A stretch of DNA of 64,000 nucleotides from Mixta sp031457955 (GTDB taxonomy: Bacteria; Pseudomonadota; Gammaproteobacteria; Enterobacterales; Enterobacteriaceae). The translations under genes and the position numbers were made by a program. The stretch lies in the NCBI RefSeq assembly GCF_031457955.1, contig NZ_JAVDXN010000004.1, positions 372,001 through 436,000 of the forward strand, given 5' to 3'. Shown here piece by piece: positions 25,064 through 33,358 of this stretch. Within the stretch, counting starts at the first letter, position 1. Every line of letters starts with the position of its first letter. The notes beneath the pieces are model-generated. The model did no database searches and had not been told where the DNA came from. It was given only the letters and a program-made list of their open reading frames with translations.

Positions 25064-25480
25064 ATGAACAGCGTAAGTCGTGGGGTACGTAATAATAATC
25101 CAGGCAATATACGTAAAGGAGAACCATGGTTGGGGTTAATCGCGCGGCCGATGCAAACCGATCAGGCATTCTGTCAGTTTATCAGCCCCGAATATGGCAT
25201 TCGCGCCATGATCATTATTTTACGTGGTTATCAACAGCGTTACGGTTTGCATACCCTTCGCCATTTTATCGAGCGCTGGGCACCTGCCGTTGAGAATGAC
25301 ACCCGGTCTTATGTTTGTCATGTCGCCGATGCTCTTGGCGTGTGCCCTGATAGCCCGGTAGATACGCGTGACCATCAGTTCATGATTGCGTTATTGCAGG
25401 CCATTATACGGCATGAGAATGGCTGTCAGCCCTATGAAGATGAGGTTTTTCTGCGTGCGCTGGAGCTGGCAGGTAGTTAA
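25064..25480 (+). CDS. Putative phage-type endolysin / P5-like peptidoglycan hydrolase
   Basis: 138 residues without a signal peptide. The N-terminus RGVRNNNPGNIRKGEPWLG and the segment FISPEYGIRAMIIILRGYQQ are hallmarks of phage 'structural protein P5'-like muralytic proteins. Without a signal sequence it would need the holin upstream to reach the cell wall, consistent with a lysis cassette. The ribosome site AAGGAAATAAACG precedes the ATG. The exact bond cleaved cannot be told from sequence. Confidence 0.7.
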   Translation: MNSVSRGVRNNNPGNIRKGEPWLGLIARPMQTDQAFCQFISPEYGIRAMIIILRGYQQRYGLHTLRHFIERWAPAVENDTRSYVCHVADALGVCPDSPVDTRDHQFMIALLQAIIRHENGCQPYEDEVFLRALELAGS

Positions 25481-25790
25481 AGGTGTTGTGCTAATGCTTT
25501 AGCCGCACCTCTGGCAGCGCGAAGAAAGAGGCAATGTATGTTGCCAGAAGATGATAAAAAGCTTTACAGATACGAATGATAATGATTATTATTGCCATGC
25601 ACTCCAGCGAGACCGGCATCGGGCTCTCTGCGAAGGCACGACATTGCTCACATTGCTTCCAGTATTTTTTTAGCCAGCCAAGAGCTGGCTTTTTTTTCGC
25701 CCTTATTAGCAGCCCGAAAGCCGCTTACCGGTTAAAGACATCAACGAGAATGGCGTAACAGAGCGTCCAATCCGATGTGACGACACTTAA
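25481..25790. other. Gap after the endolysin gene
   Basis: About 310 bp containing no credible gene. It carries the terminator listed next; otherwise I see nothing. Confidence 0.5.
25672..25697 (+). terminator. Intrinsic terminator downstream of lysis cassette
   Basis: AGCCAGC / GCTGGCT stem with a five-base loop, followed by eight T residues. It is about 190 bp after the endolysin stop and can end the cassette transcript. Confidence 0.8.
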
Positions 25791-26192
25791 CTAGCGGTTA
25801 GCGATGACAGTAATGTAATCATTAACGGATTCGATTAATTTGCCATCGCTGGTGACTAAGGGCATTTGCTCATGCTTAGCCTGAGCCACGATAAGACGAT
25901 CAAAGGGATCTTTATGTAATTTGTCGGGTAGCCCCGCCACCAGAAGTGCATGTTCGCTTTTCACCGGAATCTCAATTAAACCCGCGTCGCCAAGGCCATC
26001 TCTGAATTCGACAGGATTAATGGAAAAATCAGGCTTGTTCAGACTGCTTTTGATAACCACCTCCCAGATACTGGCAGCGCTGAAGCAAAGCTTGTTCTCA
26101 GTATTTTCTAACAATCCCAAAACCTGGGCTTTTAATCTGTCCGGCTCGTAAGCCATAAATAACAAAATATTAGTATCCAGTAAAAGGGGCAT
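25791..26192 (-). CDS. PIN-domain (VapC-like) toxin
   Basis: 133 residues forming a PIN ribonuclease domain. The acidic catalytic set is visible: D6 (LLLDTNILL), E44 (SIWEV), D98 (KDPFDRLIVAQA) and D116 (TSDGKL). VapC-type toxins cleave tRNA or rRNA to stop growth. The start codon shares one base with the antitoxin stop codon, so the two are translationally coupled. It lies at the edge of accessory DNA. Confidence 0.88.
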   Translation of the reverse strand: MPLLLDTNILLFMAYEPDRLKAQVLGLLENTENKLCFSAASIWEVVIKSSLNKPDFSINPVEFRDGLGDAGLIEIPVKSEHALLVAGLPDKLHKDPFDRLIVAQAKHEQMPLVTSDGKLIESVNDYITVIANR

Positions 26193-26437
26193 CAGGCTTC
26201 TTTCCCGGCAAACATTTCTTCAATTTCAGCAGCATTTAAATCATCAAAATCCTTTGGCACGCTACCTTTCCCTTGTAAAAAACCCATTTTTCGCTTTGGC
26301 TGTGCTTCCTGATATGCCACCACTTTAACCAGCGCCTGACCGTTTTTAGCAATAACAAAGGGCTCGCCCGTTCTGGCAACTTCCTGTACCAGTTTAGACA
26401 AGTTCGTTTTAGCATCATAAATGTTAACTTTTTCCAC
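26192..26437 (-). CDS. Phd/YefM-family antitoxin
   Basis: 81 residues. The N-terminal Phd-type DNA-binding domain is clear (NIYDAKTNLSKLVQEVARTG, PFVIAKNGQALVKVV), followed by a variable toxin-binding tail (FDDLNAAEIEEMFAGKEA). It should neutralise the PIN toxin downstream and repress its own promoter. The ribosome site AAAAGGATGATTC precedes the ATG. Confidence 0.88.
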   Translation of the reverse strand: MEKVNIYDAKTNLSKLVQEVARTGEPFVIAKNGQALVKVVAYQEAQPKRKMGFLQGKGSVPKDFDDLNAAEIEEMFAGKEA

Positions 26438-26698
26438 GAATCATCCTTTTAGAGAGAGTTGATTTCTGTATAAATTTTGCGCTATCGCTTAGAGTTGGTC
26501 AACCTTTTCAGGACAACTCTTTGGATAACAAATAAACAGTTTAACCCCAGGCCGATCGCCGCATACGCAACGCAGAAGAGCGTGTTATATTGCTACTCGA
26601 TCCCATTCATTTTTTTTGAACAGAGGCGTGAAGTTTTTCAGCTATCATTCAATCCGCTCCGGCCGCAGACTAGAAAAAAACGTTGAGGAGCATTGAAC

Positions 26699-27394
26699 AT
26701 GATTTACTTACGCAAAGCTGAAGAACGCGGTCATGCGAACCACGGCTGGCTGGATAGCTGGCATACTTTTTCATTCGCTAACTATTACGACGCCAACTTC
26801 ATGGGCTTCTCGGCGCTGCGCGTGATTAACGAAGACGTTATCGCGGGCGGCCAGGGTTTCGGCACCCATCCTCATAAAGATATGGAAATCCTGACTTACG
26901 TGCTTTCTGGCACCGTAGAGCACCAGGACAGCATGGGCAATAAAGAGCAGATCCCGGCAGGCGAGTTCCAGATCATGAGCGCAGGCACCGGCGTGCGTCA
27001 TTCTGAATACAACGCCAGCAGCAGCGAGCCGCTGCATCTGTATCAGATTTGGATCATCCCGGAAAAAACCGGCATTGAGCCGCGCTACGACCAGCGCCGC
27101 TTTGCGGATGTTACGGGCCGCCAGCTGATTCTGTCACCGGACGCCCGTGACGGTTCGCTGAAGGTTTATCAGGATATGACGCTGTCGCGCTGGGTACTGA
27201 AGGCGGGCGAGAGCGATAGCGTTGCGCTGGATCCGGCACGCCGCATCTGGATTCAGGTGGTAAAAGGCGACGTCCAGGTTAATGACCAGCCGATCGCCAC
27301 CAGCGATGCGTTAGCCATCTGGGAAGAGCGTGCGCTGACGCTGCAGGCAAGCAGCGATGCCGAGATCCTGCTGTTCGATCTGCCGCCGGTGTAA
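26699..27394 (+). CDS. yhhW: Pirin-family bicupin YhhW (quercetin 2,3-dioxygenase)
   Basis: 231 residues, the E. coli YhhW length. A two-cupin pirin fold binds one metal ion in the N-terminal domain through GTHPHKDMEI and EFQIMSAGTGVRHSE histidines and glutamate. E. coli YhhW oxidises quercetin in vitro; the natural substrate is unknown. The ATG at 26699 follows GAGGAGCATTGAAC; a TTG six bases earlier is less likely. Resumes the conserved backbone after the lysis/TA insertion. Confidence 0.93.
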   Translation: MIYLRKAEERGHANHGWLDSWHTFSFANYYDANFMGFSALRVINEDVIAGGQGFGTHPHKDMEILTYVLSGTVEHQDSMGNKEQIPAGEFQIMSAGTGVRHSEYNASSSEPLHLYQIWIIPEKTGIEPRYDQRRFADVTGRQLILSPDARDGSLKVYQDMTLSRWVLKAGESDSVALDPARRIWIQVVKGDVQVNDQPIATSDALAIWEERALTLQASSDAEILLFDLPPV

Positions 27395-27406
27395 GTGTGC
27401 ATCAGG

Positions 27407-27437
27407 CCGCCGTCCTCACCCGACGGCGGTTTTTTTT
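27407..27437 (+). terminator. yhhW terminator
   Basis: An 8-bp stem CCGCCGTC / GACGGCGG with a seven-base loop, then eight T residues, 12 bp after the yhhW stop. Confidence 0.9.
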
Positions 27438-27551
27438 GTCTGCGATTTAGCAATGCGCTGAAATTGCCCGCCAGGGCGCGTTTTCCCCGCTCGTTACTGC
27501 TGCGGTTTTTTTGTAAACTCACTGTCATCTCCCTCTGGCCTGCGAATGATA

Positions 27552-28547
27552 ATGAAGAAAAAAAGACCCGTGCTTCAGGATGTTGCCGATCGCGTCGGCG
27601 TGACGAAAATGACCGTCAGCCGCTATCTCCGTAATCCGCAGCAGGTCTCTGCCGCGCTCGGCGCGCAAATCGCCGTGGTGCTGGATGAGCTGGGCTACAT
27701 CCCTAACCGCGCGCCCGATATGCTCTCTAACGCCACCAGCCGCGCTATTGGCGTGCTGCTGCCTTCATTTACCAACCAGGTTTTCGCCGACGTGTTGCGC
27801 GGCATTGAAAGCGTTACCGATGCGGCGGGCTATCAGACGCTGGTCGGCCACTTCGGCTACAACCCTGAAAAAGAAGAATTGCAGCTGCGCTCGCTGCTGG
27901 GCTGGAACATCGACGGGTTAATCCTTACCGAGCGTACCCACACGCCTGCCAGCCTGCGCATGATTGAAACCGCAGGCATTCCGGTGATTGAAATGATGGA
28001 TAGCGTGTCGCCCTGTCTGGATATGGCGGTGGGCTTTGATAACGTCGAGGCAGCGCGCCAGATGACGCGGGCGATTCTGGCGAAAGGGCATCGTCATACG
28101 GTCTACCTGGGCGCGCGGCTGGATGAACGCACATTGCAAAAGCAGCAGGGCTACGCGCTGGCGATGCGGGAAGCGGGGCTGGAGCCGCACAGCGTCATGA
28201 TGGAAGAAGCCTCCTCGTTTAGCGCAGGCGCGATGCTGCTGAGCGAAGCGCGGCGACGCTATCCACAAACCGACAGCCTGTTCTGCACCAATGATGATTT
28301 GGCGATCGGTGCTATGTTTGAATGTCAGCGCCAGGGATTGCGCGTGCCGCAGCAAATGGCGATTGCGGGCTTTCACGGGCACGATATTGCCCATGTGGTG
28401 ACGCCGCGCCTGGCTACCGTACTGACGCCGCGCGATCGGATGGGGCGCGAAGCCGCCGCGCTGTTGCTGGCGCGCATCGGTGGCGAAAGCCGTACGCATC
28501 AGCCGGTGGATGTGGGGTTCGAGATTGAGGAAGGGGAGAGCATCTGA
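27552..28547 (+). CDS. gntR: Gluconate operon repressor GntR (LacI family)
   Basis: 331 residues, the E. coli length. LacI-type helix-turn-helix at the N-terminus (LQDVADRVGVTKMTVSRYLR) and hinge (LGYIPNRAPDMLSNATSRAI), then the periplasmic-binding-like sensor that binds gluconate. It represses gntKU and related genes. The ATG at 27552 gives the family start MKKKRPVLQ; an ATG two codons earlier is also possible. The operator lies between this gene and gntK. Confidence 0.95.
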   Translation: MKKKRPVLQDVADRVGVTKMTVSRYLRNPQQVSAALGAQIAVVLDELGYIPNRAPDMLSNATSRAIGVLLPSFTNQVFADVLRGIESVTDAAGYQTLVGHFGYNPEKEELQLRSLLGWNIDGLILTERTHTPASLRMIETAGIPVIEMMDSVSPCLDMAVGFDNVEAARQMTRAILAKGHRHTVYLGARLDERTLQKQQGYALAMREAGLEPHSVMMEEASSFSAGAMLLSEARRRYPQTDSLFCTNDDLAIGAMFECQRQGLRVPQQMAIAGFHGHDIAHVVTPRLATVLTPRDRMGREAAALLLARIGGESRTHQPVDVGFEIEEGESI

Positions 28548-28640
28548 ATCTGACGTTTTTTTGAACCTGCTCACAATTCCAGGCTTTTCCTGTCAGACAG
28601 GTTGCGCTGATGAACGCACGTACTGAGAATGGATGTGGCG

Positions 28641-28656
28641 ATGTTATCGGTAACAT
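28641..28656 (+). promoter_or_regulatory. GntR operator
   Basis: ATGTTATCGGTAACAT is a 16-bp palindrome with one mismatch, matching the GntR operator ATGTTACCGGTAACAT of E. coli. It lies 30 bp before gntK, so it should control gntKU. Confidence 0.88.
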
Positions 28657-28686
28657 GCGCCTTTTCATCTGCCGGAGCTAACTACA

Positions 28687-29223
28687 ATGCAAAATCAGTC
28701 GCCGTCACATCACGTATTCATTTTGATGGGCGTATCAGGCAGCGGCAAATCTGCCGTCGCTTATGAAGTCTCACACCAGCTGAAAACCGCGTTTCTCGAC
28801 GGCGATTTTCTGCATCCACGCGGGAACATCGAAAAAATGGCTGAAGGCCATCCGCTGAACGATGACGATCGCCGTCCCTGGCTCCAGTCGGTTAACGATG
28901 CGGCCTTCGCGATGCAGCGTACCCAGGCGGTTTCGATTATCGTCTGCTCCGCGTTGAAAAAAAGCTATCGCGACATTCTGCGTCAGGGCAACAGCAACCT
29001 CTCCTTTATCTATCTGAAAGGCGAGTTCGAAACGATTGAAAGCCGCCTGAAGGCGCGCAAAGGCCATTTCTTTAAGCCGCAAATGCTGGTCTCTCAGTTC
29101 GATACGCTGGAAGAGCCGGGCGTCGATGAAAGTGATGTGCTGGTGGTGGATATTAATCACACCCTGCCGGATGTCGTTGCCGCTACTATCGCTACCATTC
29201 AGGGTGCGATCAAAAAGGACTAG
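28687..29223 (+). CDS. gntK: Gluconokinase GntK
   Basis: 178 residues of the shikimate-kinase-like family. Phosphorylates gluconate to 6-phosphogluconate for the Entner-Doudoroff and pentose phosphate routes. P-loop GVSGSGKS at residues 15-22, FLDGDFLHPRGNIEKM and the lid-region sequence FLKGEFE-like (FIYLKGEFETIESRL) fit the family. Upstream is the GntR operator; downstream gntU follows at once, so the two are co-transcribed. Confidence 0.95.
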   Translation: MQNQSPSHHVFILMGVSGSGKSAVAYEVSHQLKTAFLDGDFLHPRGNIEKMAEGHPLNDDDRRPWLQSVNDAAFAMQRTQAVSIIVCSALKKSYRDILRQGNSNLSFIYLKGEFETIESRLKARKGHFFKPQMLVSQFDTLEEPGVDESDVLVVDINHTLPDVVAATIATIQGAIKKD

Positions 29224-29232
29224 TTGTTTCTG

Positions 29233-30573
29233 ATGAGTACCGCAACCCTGGTTTTAACCGCAGCAGGTTCGGTTGTTCTGCTGCTGTTTCTGGTCATGAA
29301 GGCGCGTATGCACGCCTTTGTCGCCCTGATATTAGTCTCTTTTGGTGCCGGTCTGTTTTCCGGGATGCCGCTGGATCAAATCGCTGAAACCATGCAAAAA
29401 GGCATGGGCGGCACGCTCGGCTTTCTTGCTGTGGTGGTGGCGCTGGGCGCGATGTTCGGCAAAATCCTGCATGAAACCGGCGCGGTCGATCAAATCGCCA
29501 TTCGTATGCTGAAATCGTTCGGCGAAAGCCGGGCGCACTATGCGATGGGCATCGCGGGATTAATCTGCGCGCTGCCGCTGTTCTTTGAAGTGGCGGTGGT
29601 GCTGTTGATCAGCATTGCGTTCGCCGTCGCCCGACGCACCGGCGATAACCTGGTAAAACTGGTGATCCCGCTGTTCGCAGGCGTGGCGGCGGCGGCGGCG
29701 TTTCTGCTGCCTGGCCCGGCGCCCATGCTGCTGGCTTCGCAGATGCATGTCGATTTTGGCTGGATGATTTTGCTGGGGCTGTGCGCGGCGCTGCCTGGTA
29801 TGCTGATCGCCGGTCCGCTGTTCGGCAATTTTATCAGCCGTCATGTCACTTTTAACGTGCCGGAAGATACGGCGCAGCCGGATGTGGAAGCGCATAAGCT
29901 GCCCTCCTTTGGCTTCAGCCTGTCGCTGATCCTGTTCCCGCTGGTGCTGGTGGGGCTGAAAACCATTGGCGCGCGCTTTACCGCCGAAGGGTCGCGTCTG
30001 TATGAGTGGCTGGAGTTTATCGGCCATCCCTTTACCGCCATTCTGCTGGCGCTGCTGCTGGCGATTTATGGCCTGGCCTGGCGTCAGGGCATGGATAAAG
30101 AGAAGGTGATGCAGGTATGCGGCAGCGCGCTGCAACCGGCGGGCATTATTCTGCTGGTGATCGGCGCGGGCGGCGTGTTTAAGCAGGTGCTGGTGGATTC
30201 CGGCGTCGGTCCGGCTTTAGGCAATGCGTTAACCAGCGCCGGGCTGCCGATTGCGCTGGCCTGCTTTATTCTCGCTGCGGCGGTGCGCATCATTCAGGGA
30301 TCGGCGACGGTGGCCTGTTTGACCGCGGTCGGGCTGGTGATGCCGGTGATTGAGCCGCTGCACTATAACGGCGCGCAGATGGCGGCATTGTCGCTGTGTA
30401 TCGCAGGCGGATCGATTGTGGTCAGTCATGTGAACGATGCCGGTTTCTGGCTGTTCGGCCGCTTTACCGGCGCAACCGAAGCGCAAACGCTGAAAACCTG
30501 GACGCTGATGGAAACCATTCTGGGCACCACCGGCGCAATTATCGGCATGATCGCCTTCGAGCTGCTCTCCTGA
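29233..30573 (+). CDS. gntU: Low-affinity gluconate transporter GntU
   Basis: 446 residues, exactly the E. coli GntU length, with about twelve membrane segments of the GntP family. Near-identical blocks include LFLVMKARMHAFVALI, GGTLGFLAVVVALGAMFGKI and IIQGSATVACLTAVGLVMPV. Homology places the start at ATG 29233; an in-frame TTG at 29224 is better spaced from AAGGAC and could be used. Imports gluconate for GntK. Confidence 0.93.
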   Translation: MSTATLVLTAAGSVVLLLFLVMKARMHAFVALILVSFGAGLFSGMPLDQIAETMQKGMGGTLGFLAVVVALGAMFGKILHETGAVDQIAIRMLKSFGESRAHYAMGIAGLICALPLFFEVAVVLLISIAFAVARRTGDNLVKLVIPLFAGVAAAAAFLLPGPAPMLLASQMHVDFGWMILLGLCAALPGMLIAGPLFGNFISRHVTFNVPEDTAQPDVEAHKLPSFGFSLSLILFPLVLVGLKTIGARFTAEGSRLYEWLEFIGHPFTAILLALLLAIYGLAWRQGMDKEKVMQVCGSALQPAGIILLVIGAGGVFKQVLVDSGVGPALGNALTSAGLPIALACFILAAAVRIIQGSATVACLTAVGLVMPVIEPLHYNGAQMAALSLCIAGGSIVVSHVNDAGFWLFGRFTGATEAQTLKTWTLMETILGTTGAIIGMIAFELLS

Positions 30574-30578
30574 TAGTA

Positions 30579-30603
30579 CGGGCGGATGCTGGTCGTCCGC
30601 CCG
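30579..30603. terminator. Hairpin between convergent gntU and yhgN
   Basis: An 8-bp stem CGGGCGGA / TCCGCCCG with a nine-base loop lies just after the gntU stop codon. There is only a weak T stretch, so it may be a partial terminator. Confidence 0.6.
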
Positions 30604-30625
30604 CTTTACCCCTTACCCCGTTCGG

Positions 30626-31219
30626 CTAAATCTTCAGGTAGGCGCGCACGCCATCCAGGAACATCTGCGTCGCCAGCATAATCAAAATCAGGCCCATCAA
30701 ACGCTCCAGCGCATTAACGCCTTTGTCGCCCAGCAGCCGCAGAAACAGGCCGGACAGCAGCAAAATCACCACCGTGACGCCCCATGCGCACAGCAGCGCG
30801 CCGACCAGATAGCCCATTTGATGCGGATATTGATGCGAAAGCAGCATCAGCGTTGCCAGCAGAGAAGGCCCGGCCACCAGCGGGATGGCCAGCGGCACCA
30901 GAAAAGGCTCCTCGCCCACCGGCAGGCCGGTACTGCTGCTTTCCGGCGAGGGGAAGATCATTTTAATGGCGATTAAGAACAGAATAATGCCACCGGAAAT
31001 GGAAACCGTTTCGGTGCGCAGGTTCAGAAACGCCAGAATTTTTTCGCCAGCAAACAAAAAAAGCAGCATCAGCGCCAGCGCAATCAACATTTCACGAATC
31101 AGAACAATGCGCCGCCGCTTCGGCTCCAGATGTTTCAAAACCGACATAAAAATCGGCAAATTGCCGAGCGGATCCATAATCAACAGCAATAATATGGTCG
31201 CAGAGATCATTTCAGTCAT
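30626..31219 (-). CDS. yhgN: YhgN, MarC-family inner membrane protein
   Basis: 197 residues, the same length as E. coli YhgN, with six membrane segments of the MarC family. Motifs: LLLIMDPLGNLPIFMSVLKH, SISGGIILFLIAIKMIFPSP and PLAIPLVAGPSLLATLMLLS. Function unknown; once suggested to affect antibiotic resistance, which is not supported. Divergent from asd, as in E. coli. Confidence 0.92.
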   Translation of the reverse strand: MTEMISATILLLLIMDPLGNLPIFMSVLKHLEPKRRRIVLIREMLIALALMLLFLFAGEKILAFLNLRTETVSISGGIILFLIAIKMIFPSPESSSTGLPVGEEPFLVPLAIPLVAGPSLLATLMLLSHQYPHQMGYLVGALLCAWGVTVVILLLSGLFLRLLGDKGVNALERLMGLILIMLATQMFLDGVRAYLKI

Positions 31220-31461
31220 TTATTTTGCTCTTTACGCGTAAGTCAGCAGCGCCGTTATTAGCAATGCTGTTGAAAAGATTAACACCATCGAATTAATTCA
31301 CTTGCCAGCCGTGCTGCATTTTGTAGAGTTGAAGGTCGCAGGTAAACCCATTTTCGCAGGCGGGCTTCGCTTTCTGGCGAACCGGTATTTTCACTTTTCA
31401 GACGGTCAGGCGCTACTCAGGTGAGTCAGTTATCGCACCGGTAGCCTGTAGCAGGTGTTCA

Positions 31462-32568
31462 ATGAAAAATGTAGGTCTTATTGGTTGGCGCGGTATGGTC
31501 GGCTCAGTGCTGATGCAGCGCATGAATGAAGAGCGTGATTTTGACGCGATTCGTCCGGTATTTTTCTCTACTTCCCAGCATGGCCAGGCCGCGCCGACGG
31601 TTGGCGGGCAGGGCGGTACGCTGCAGGATGCGTATGATATCGAGGCGCTGCGCGCGCTGGATATTATTATCACCTGCCAGGGCGGCGACTATACCAGTGA
31701 GATCTATCCGCAGCTGCGCGCCAGCGGCTGGCAGGGTTACTGGATTGACGCGGCCTCGACGCTGCGCATGAAAGATGACGCCATTATCATCCTCGATCCG
31801 GTTAACCATCGCGTGATCCGCGAGGGGCTGGATAAAGGCATCAAAACCTTTGTCGGCGGCAACTGCACCGTCAGCCTGATGCTGATGTCGCTGGGCGGCC
31901 TGTTTGCGCAGGATCTGGTGGAATGGGCTTCGGTCGCCACTTACCAGGCGGCTTCCGGCGGCGGCGCGCGTCATATGCGCGAGCTGCTGACGCAAATGGG
32001 TATGTTGCACAACCATGTGGCGCCTGAGCTGCAAAATCCGGCGTCGGCAATACTGGATATTGAGCGCAAAGTCACCGCGTTCACCCGTTCCGGCACGCTG
32101 CCGGTGGATAATTTCGGCGTGCCGCTGGCCGGCAGCCTGATTCCGTGGATTGATAAGCAGCTGGAGAACGGCCAGAGCCGCGAAGAGTGGAAAGGCCAGG
32201 CGGAAACCAACAAGATCCTCGGCACGCAACAGACCATCCCGGTTGACGGCCTTTGCGTCCGCGTGGGGGCGCTGCGCTGCCACAGCCAGGCTTTCACGCT
32301 GAAGCTGAAAAAAGATCTGCCGCTGGCGGAAATCGAACAGCTGCTGGGCGCGCATAATGAGTGGGTTAAAGTGGTGCCCAACGACCGTGAGCTGACTATG
32401 CGTGAGCTGACGCCTGCGGCGGTCACCGGCACGCTGACCACGCCGGTCGGACGCTTGCGTAAGCTGAATATGGGGCCGGAATATCTCTCCGCCTTCACCG
32501 TCGGCGACCAGCTGCTATGGGGCGCAGCGGAACCGCTGCGTCGTATGCTGCGTTTGCTGGTAGATTAA
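31462..32568 (+). CDS. asd: Aspartate-semialdehyde dehydrogenase
   Basis: 368 residues (E. coli 367). It reduces aspartyl phosphate to aspartate semialdehyde, the branch point to lysine, diaminopimelate, methionine and threonine. The NADP-binding start MKNVGLIGWRGMVGSVLMQR, the nucleophile Cys135 in GGNCTVSLML and the catalytic His274 in ALRCHSQAF are in the E. coli positions. It is normally single-gene; here the conserved backbone stops after it and resumes at glgB. Confidence 0.96.
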   Translation: MKNVGLIGWRGMVGSVLMQRMNEERDFDAIRPVFFSTSQHGQAAPTVGGQGGTLQDAYDIEALRALDIIITCQGGDYTSEIYPQLRASGWQGYWIDAASTLRMKDDAIIILDPVNHRVIREGLDKGIKTFVGGNCTVSLMLMSLGGLFAQDLVEWASVATYQAASGGGARHMRELLTQMGMLHNHVAPELQNPASAILDIERKVTAFTRSGTLPVDNFGVPLAGSLIPWIDKQLENGQSREEWKGQAETNKILGTQQTIPVDGLCVRVGALRCHSQAFTLKLKKDLPLAEIEQLLGAHNEWVKVVPNDRELTMRELTPAAVTGTLTTPVGRLRKLNMGPEYLSAFTVGDQLLWGAAEPLRRMLRLLVD

Positions 32569-32575
32569 TCGGCGA

Positions 32576-32604
32576 CTGCCCCATTTGAGTTCAGGATGGG
32601 GCAG
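32576..32604 (+). terminator. Hairpin after asd
   Basis: CTGCCCCAT / ATGGGGCAG, a 9-bp perfect stem with an 11-base loop, 8 bp after the asd stop codon. No clear T run follows. Confidence 0.6.
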
Positions 32605-33051
32605 TAAACTAAATATTGTCATGTATGAGGTAAGGTACACGCATTACATTTGCCTGTTAATCATGTCTCTCTCCCTCCAGGCTGGGCAATGCGCTTCAGA
32701 TATTAATTCCCATTATCTAATAGTGCTTTCCACAACAGTTGATATAAACATTAGCAATAATATCCTTGCTAATATTTATTCTAATAATATATTCTCAAGC
32801 AGGTATGCAGATAGATGAATATGCATAAAATGCTGATTTATTTGTGTAAATTTATCACGTCAGCTGTATATAAAAATAGTTAAAGCCGCTATTCCAGCCC
32901 CGTAAAGGTTCCTTTAATAAAAATAAAAGACGTTGCTCTTCGCTGCAGGAAAATATTTATTTTATAATTAAAATATATTTTTCCTTTGCCAAAATAGTGG
33001 CGCATATTATAAAAACCCCATGAAGGGGGTATGGCCTAAAAGGAGATTCTA
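32605..33051. other. AT-rich gap before the glycine-rich peptide genes
   Basis: About 450 bp, strongly AT-rich compared with asd and glgB. It should hold the promoter of the peptide genes. A small hairpin CCCC-ATGA-AGGGG lies at about 33016-33029, followed by a strong ribosome site AAAAGGAG. The only open frame is the doubtful one listed at 32621. Confidence 0.5.
32621..32818 (+). CDS. Hypothetical small protein, doubtful
   Basis: 65 residues if started at the ATG. The N-terminus has a signal-peptide-like hydrophobic stretch (YICLLIMSLSLQAGQCAS) and the rest is rich in Ile, Asn and Ser. There is no good ribosome site and no recognised family. It may be a secreted peptide, a gene remnant or chance. 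Listed because it sits directly upstream of the peptide locus. Confidence 0.2.
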   Translation: MYEVRYTHYICLLIMSLSLQAGQCASDINSHYLIVLSTTVDINISNNILANIYSNNIFSSRYADR

Positions 33052-33267
33052 ATGCGTGAAATTAAATTGAACGAAATGGTAAGGGTCGCCGGTGGTTTTG
33101 GTTCCGGAAACAATAATGGAAATAATAGCGGTAATGGCAACGGAAATAGCGGCGGTGGCGGCGGATCTTGCAACGGAGGTAGTGGAGGAAACGGTGGCAA
33201 CGGAGGTAATGGGGGCAACGGCGGCAATGGAGGTAATTGTGGCGGCGGAAGTGCTGGTCGCCGTTAA
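33052..33267 (+). CDS. Glycine-rich peptide precursor 1 with microcin-like double-glycine leader
   Basis: 71 residues. The first 15 (MREIKLNEMVRVAGG) have the form of class II microcin leaders such as that of microcin V (MRTLTLNELDSVSGG), ending in Gly14-Gly15, the site cut by PCAT-type exporters. The 56-residue core is almost only Gly, Asn and Ser with five GGN triplets, Cys40 and Cys63, and a C-terminal Arg-Arg. The segment GGGGGSC also recalls the microcin B17 precursor. Strong ribosome site AAAAGGAGATTCTA. Exported bacteriocin-like function is inferred; no immunity or exporter gene is visible nearby. Confidence 0.75.
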   Translation: MREIKLNEMVRVAGGFGSGNNNGNNSGNGNGNSGGGGGSCNGGSGGNGGNGGNGGNGGNGGNCGGGSAGRR

Positions 33268-33289
33268 AGGTTAATCAATCCACTAAAAA

Positions 33290-33324
33290 AACGGTCTACT
33301 TATTCAGACGTTAAGTAAACCGTT
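33290..33324 (+). promoter_or_regulatory. Hairpin between the two glycine-rich peptide genes
   Basis: AACGGT / ACCGTT and TACTTA / TAAGTA pair around one mismatch and a nine-base loop. It lies between peptide 1 and the ribosome site of peptide 2 and has no T run after it, so it may set the ratio of the two peptides or stabilise the first message. Confidence 0.5.
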
Positions 33325-33358
33325 GTAAAGGATAAAACTAAATCTGCAGGAGAAAGAA

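Noticed and set aside
24079..25480. Full prophage
   Set aside because: No integrase, repressor, replication, capsid or tail genes; flanks are host genes or a TA pair.
29538..30135. Long minus-strand frames opposite gntU
   Set aside because: GC-rich antisense shadow of a conserved transporter with no family features.
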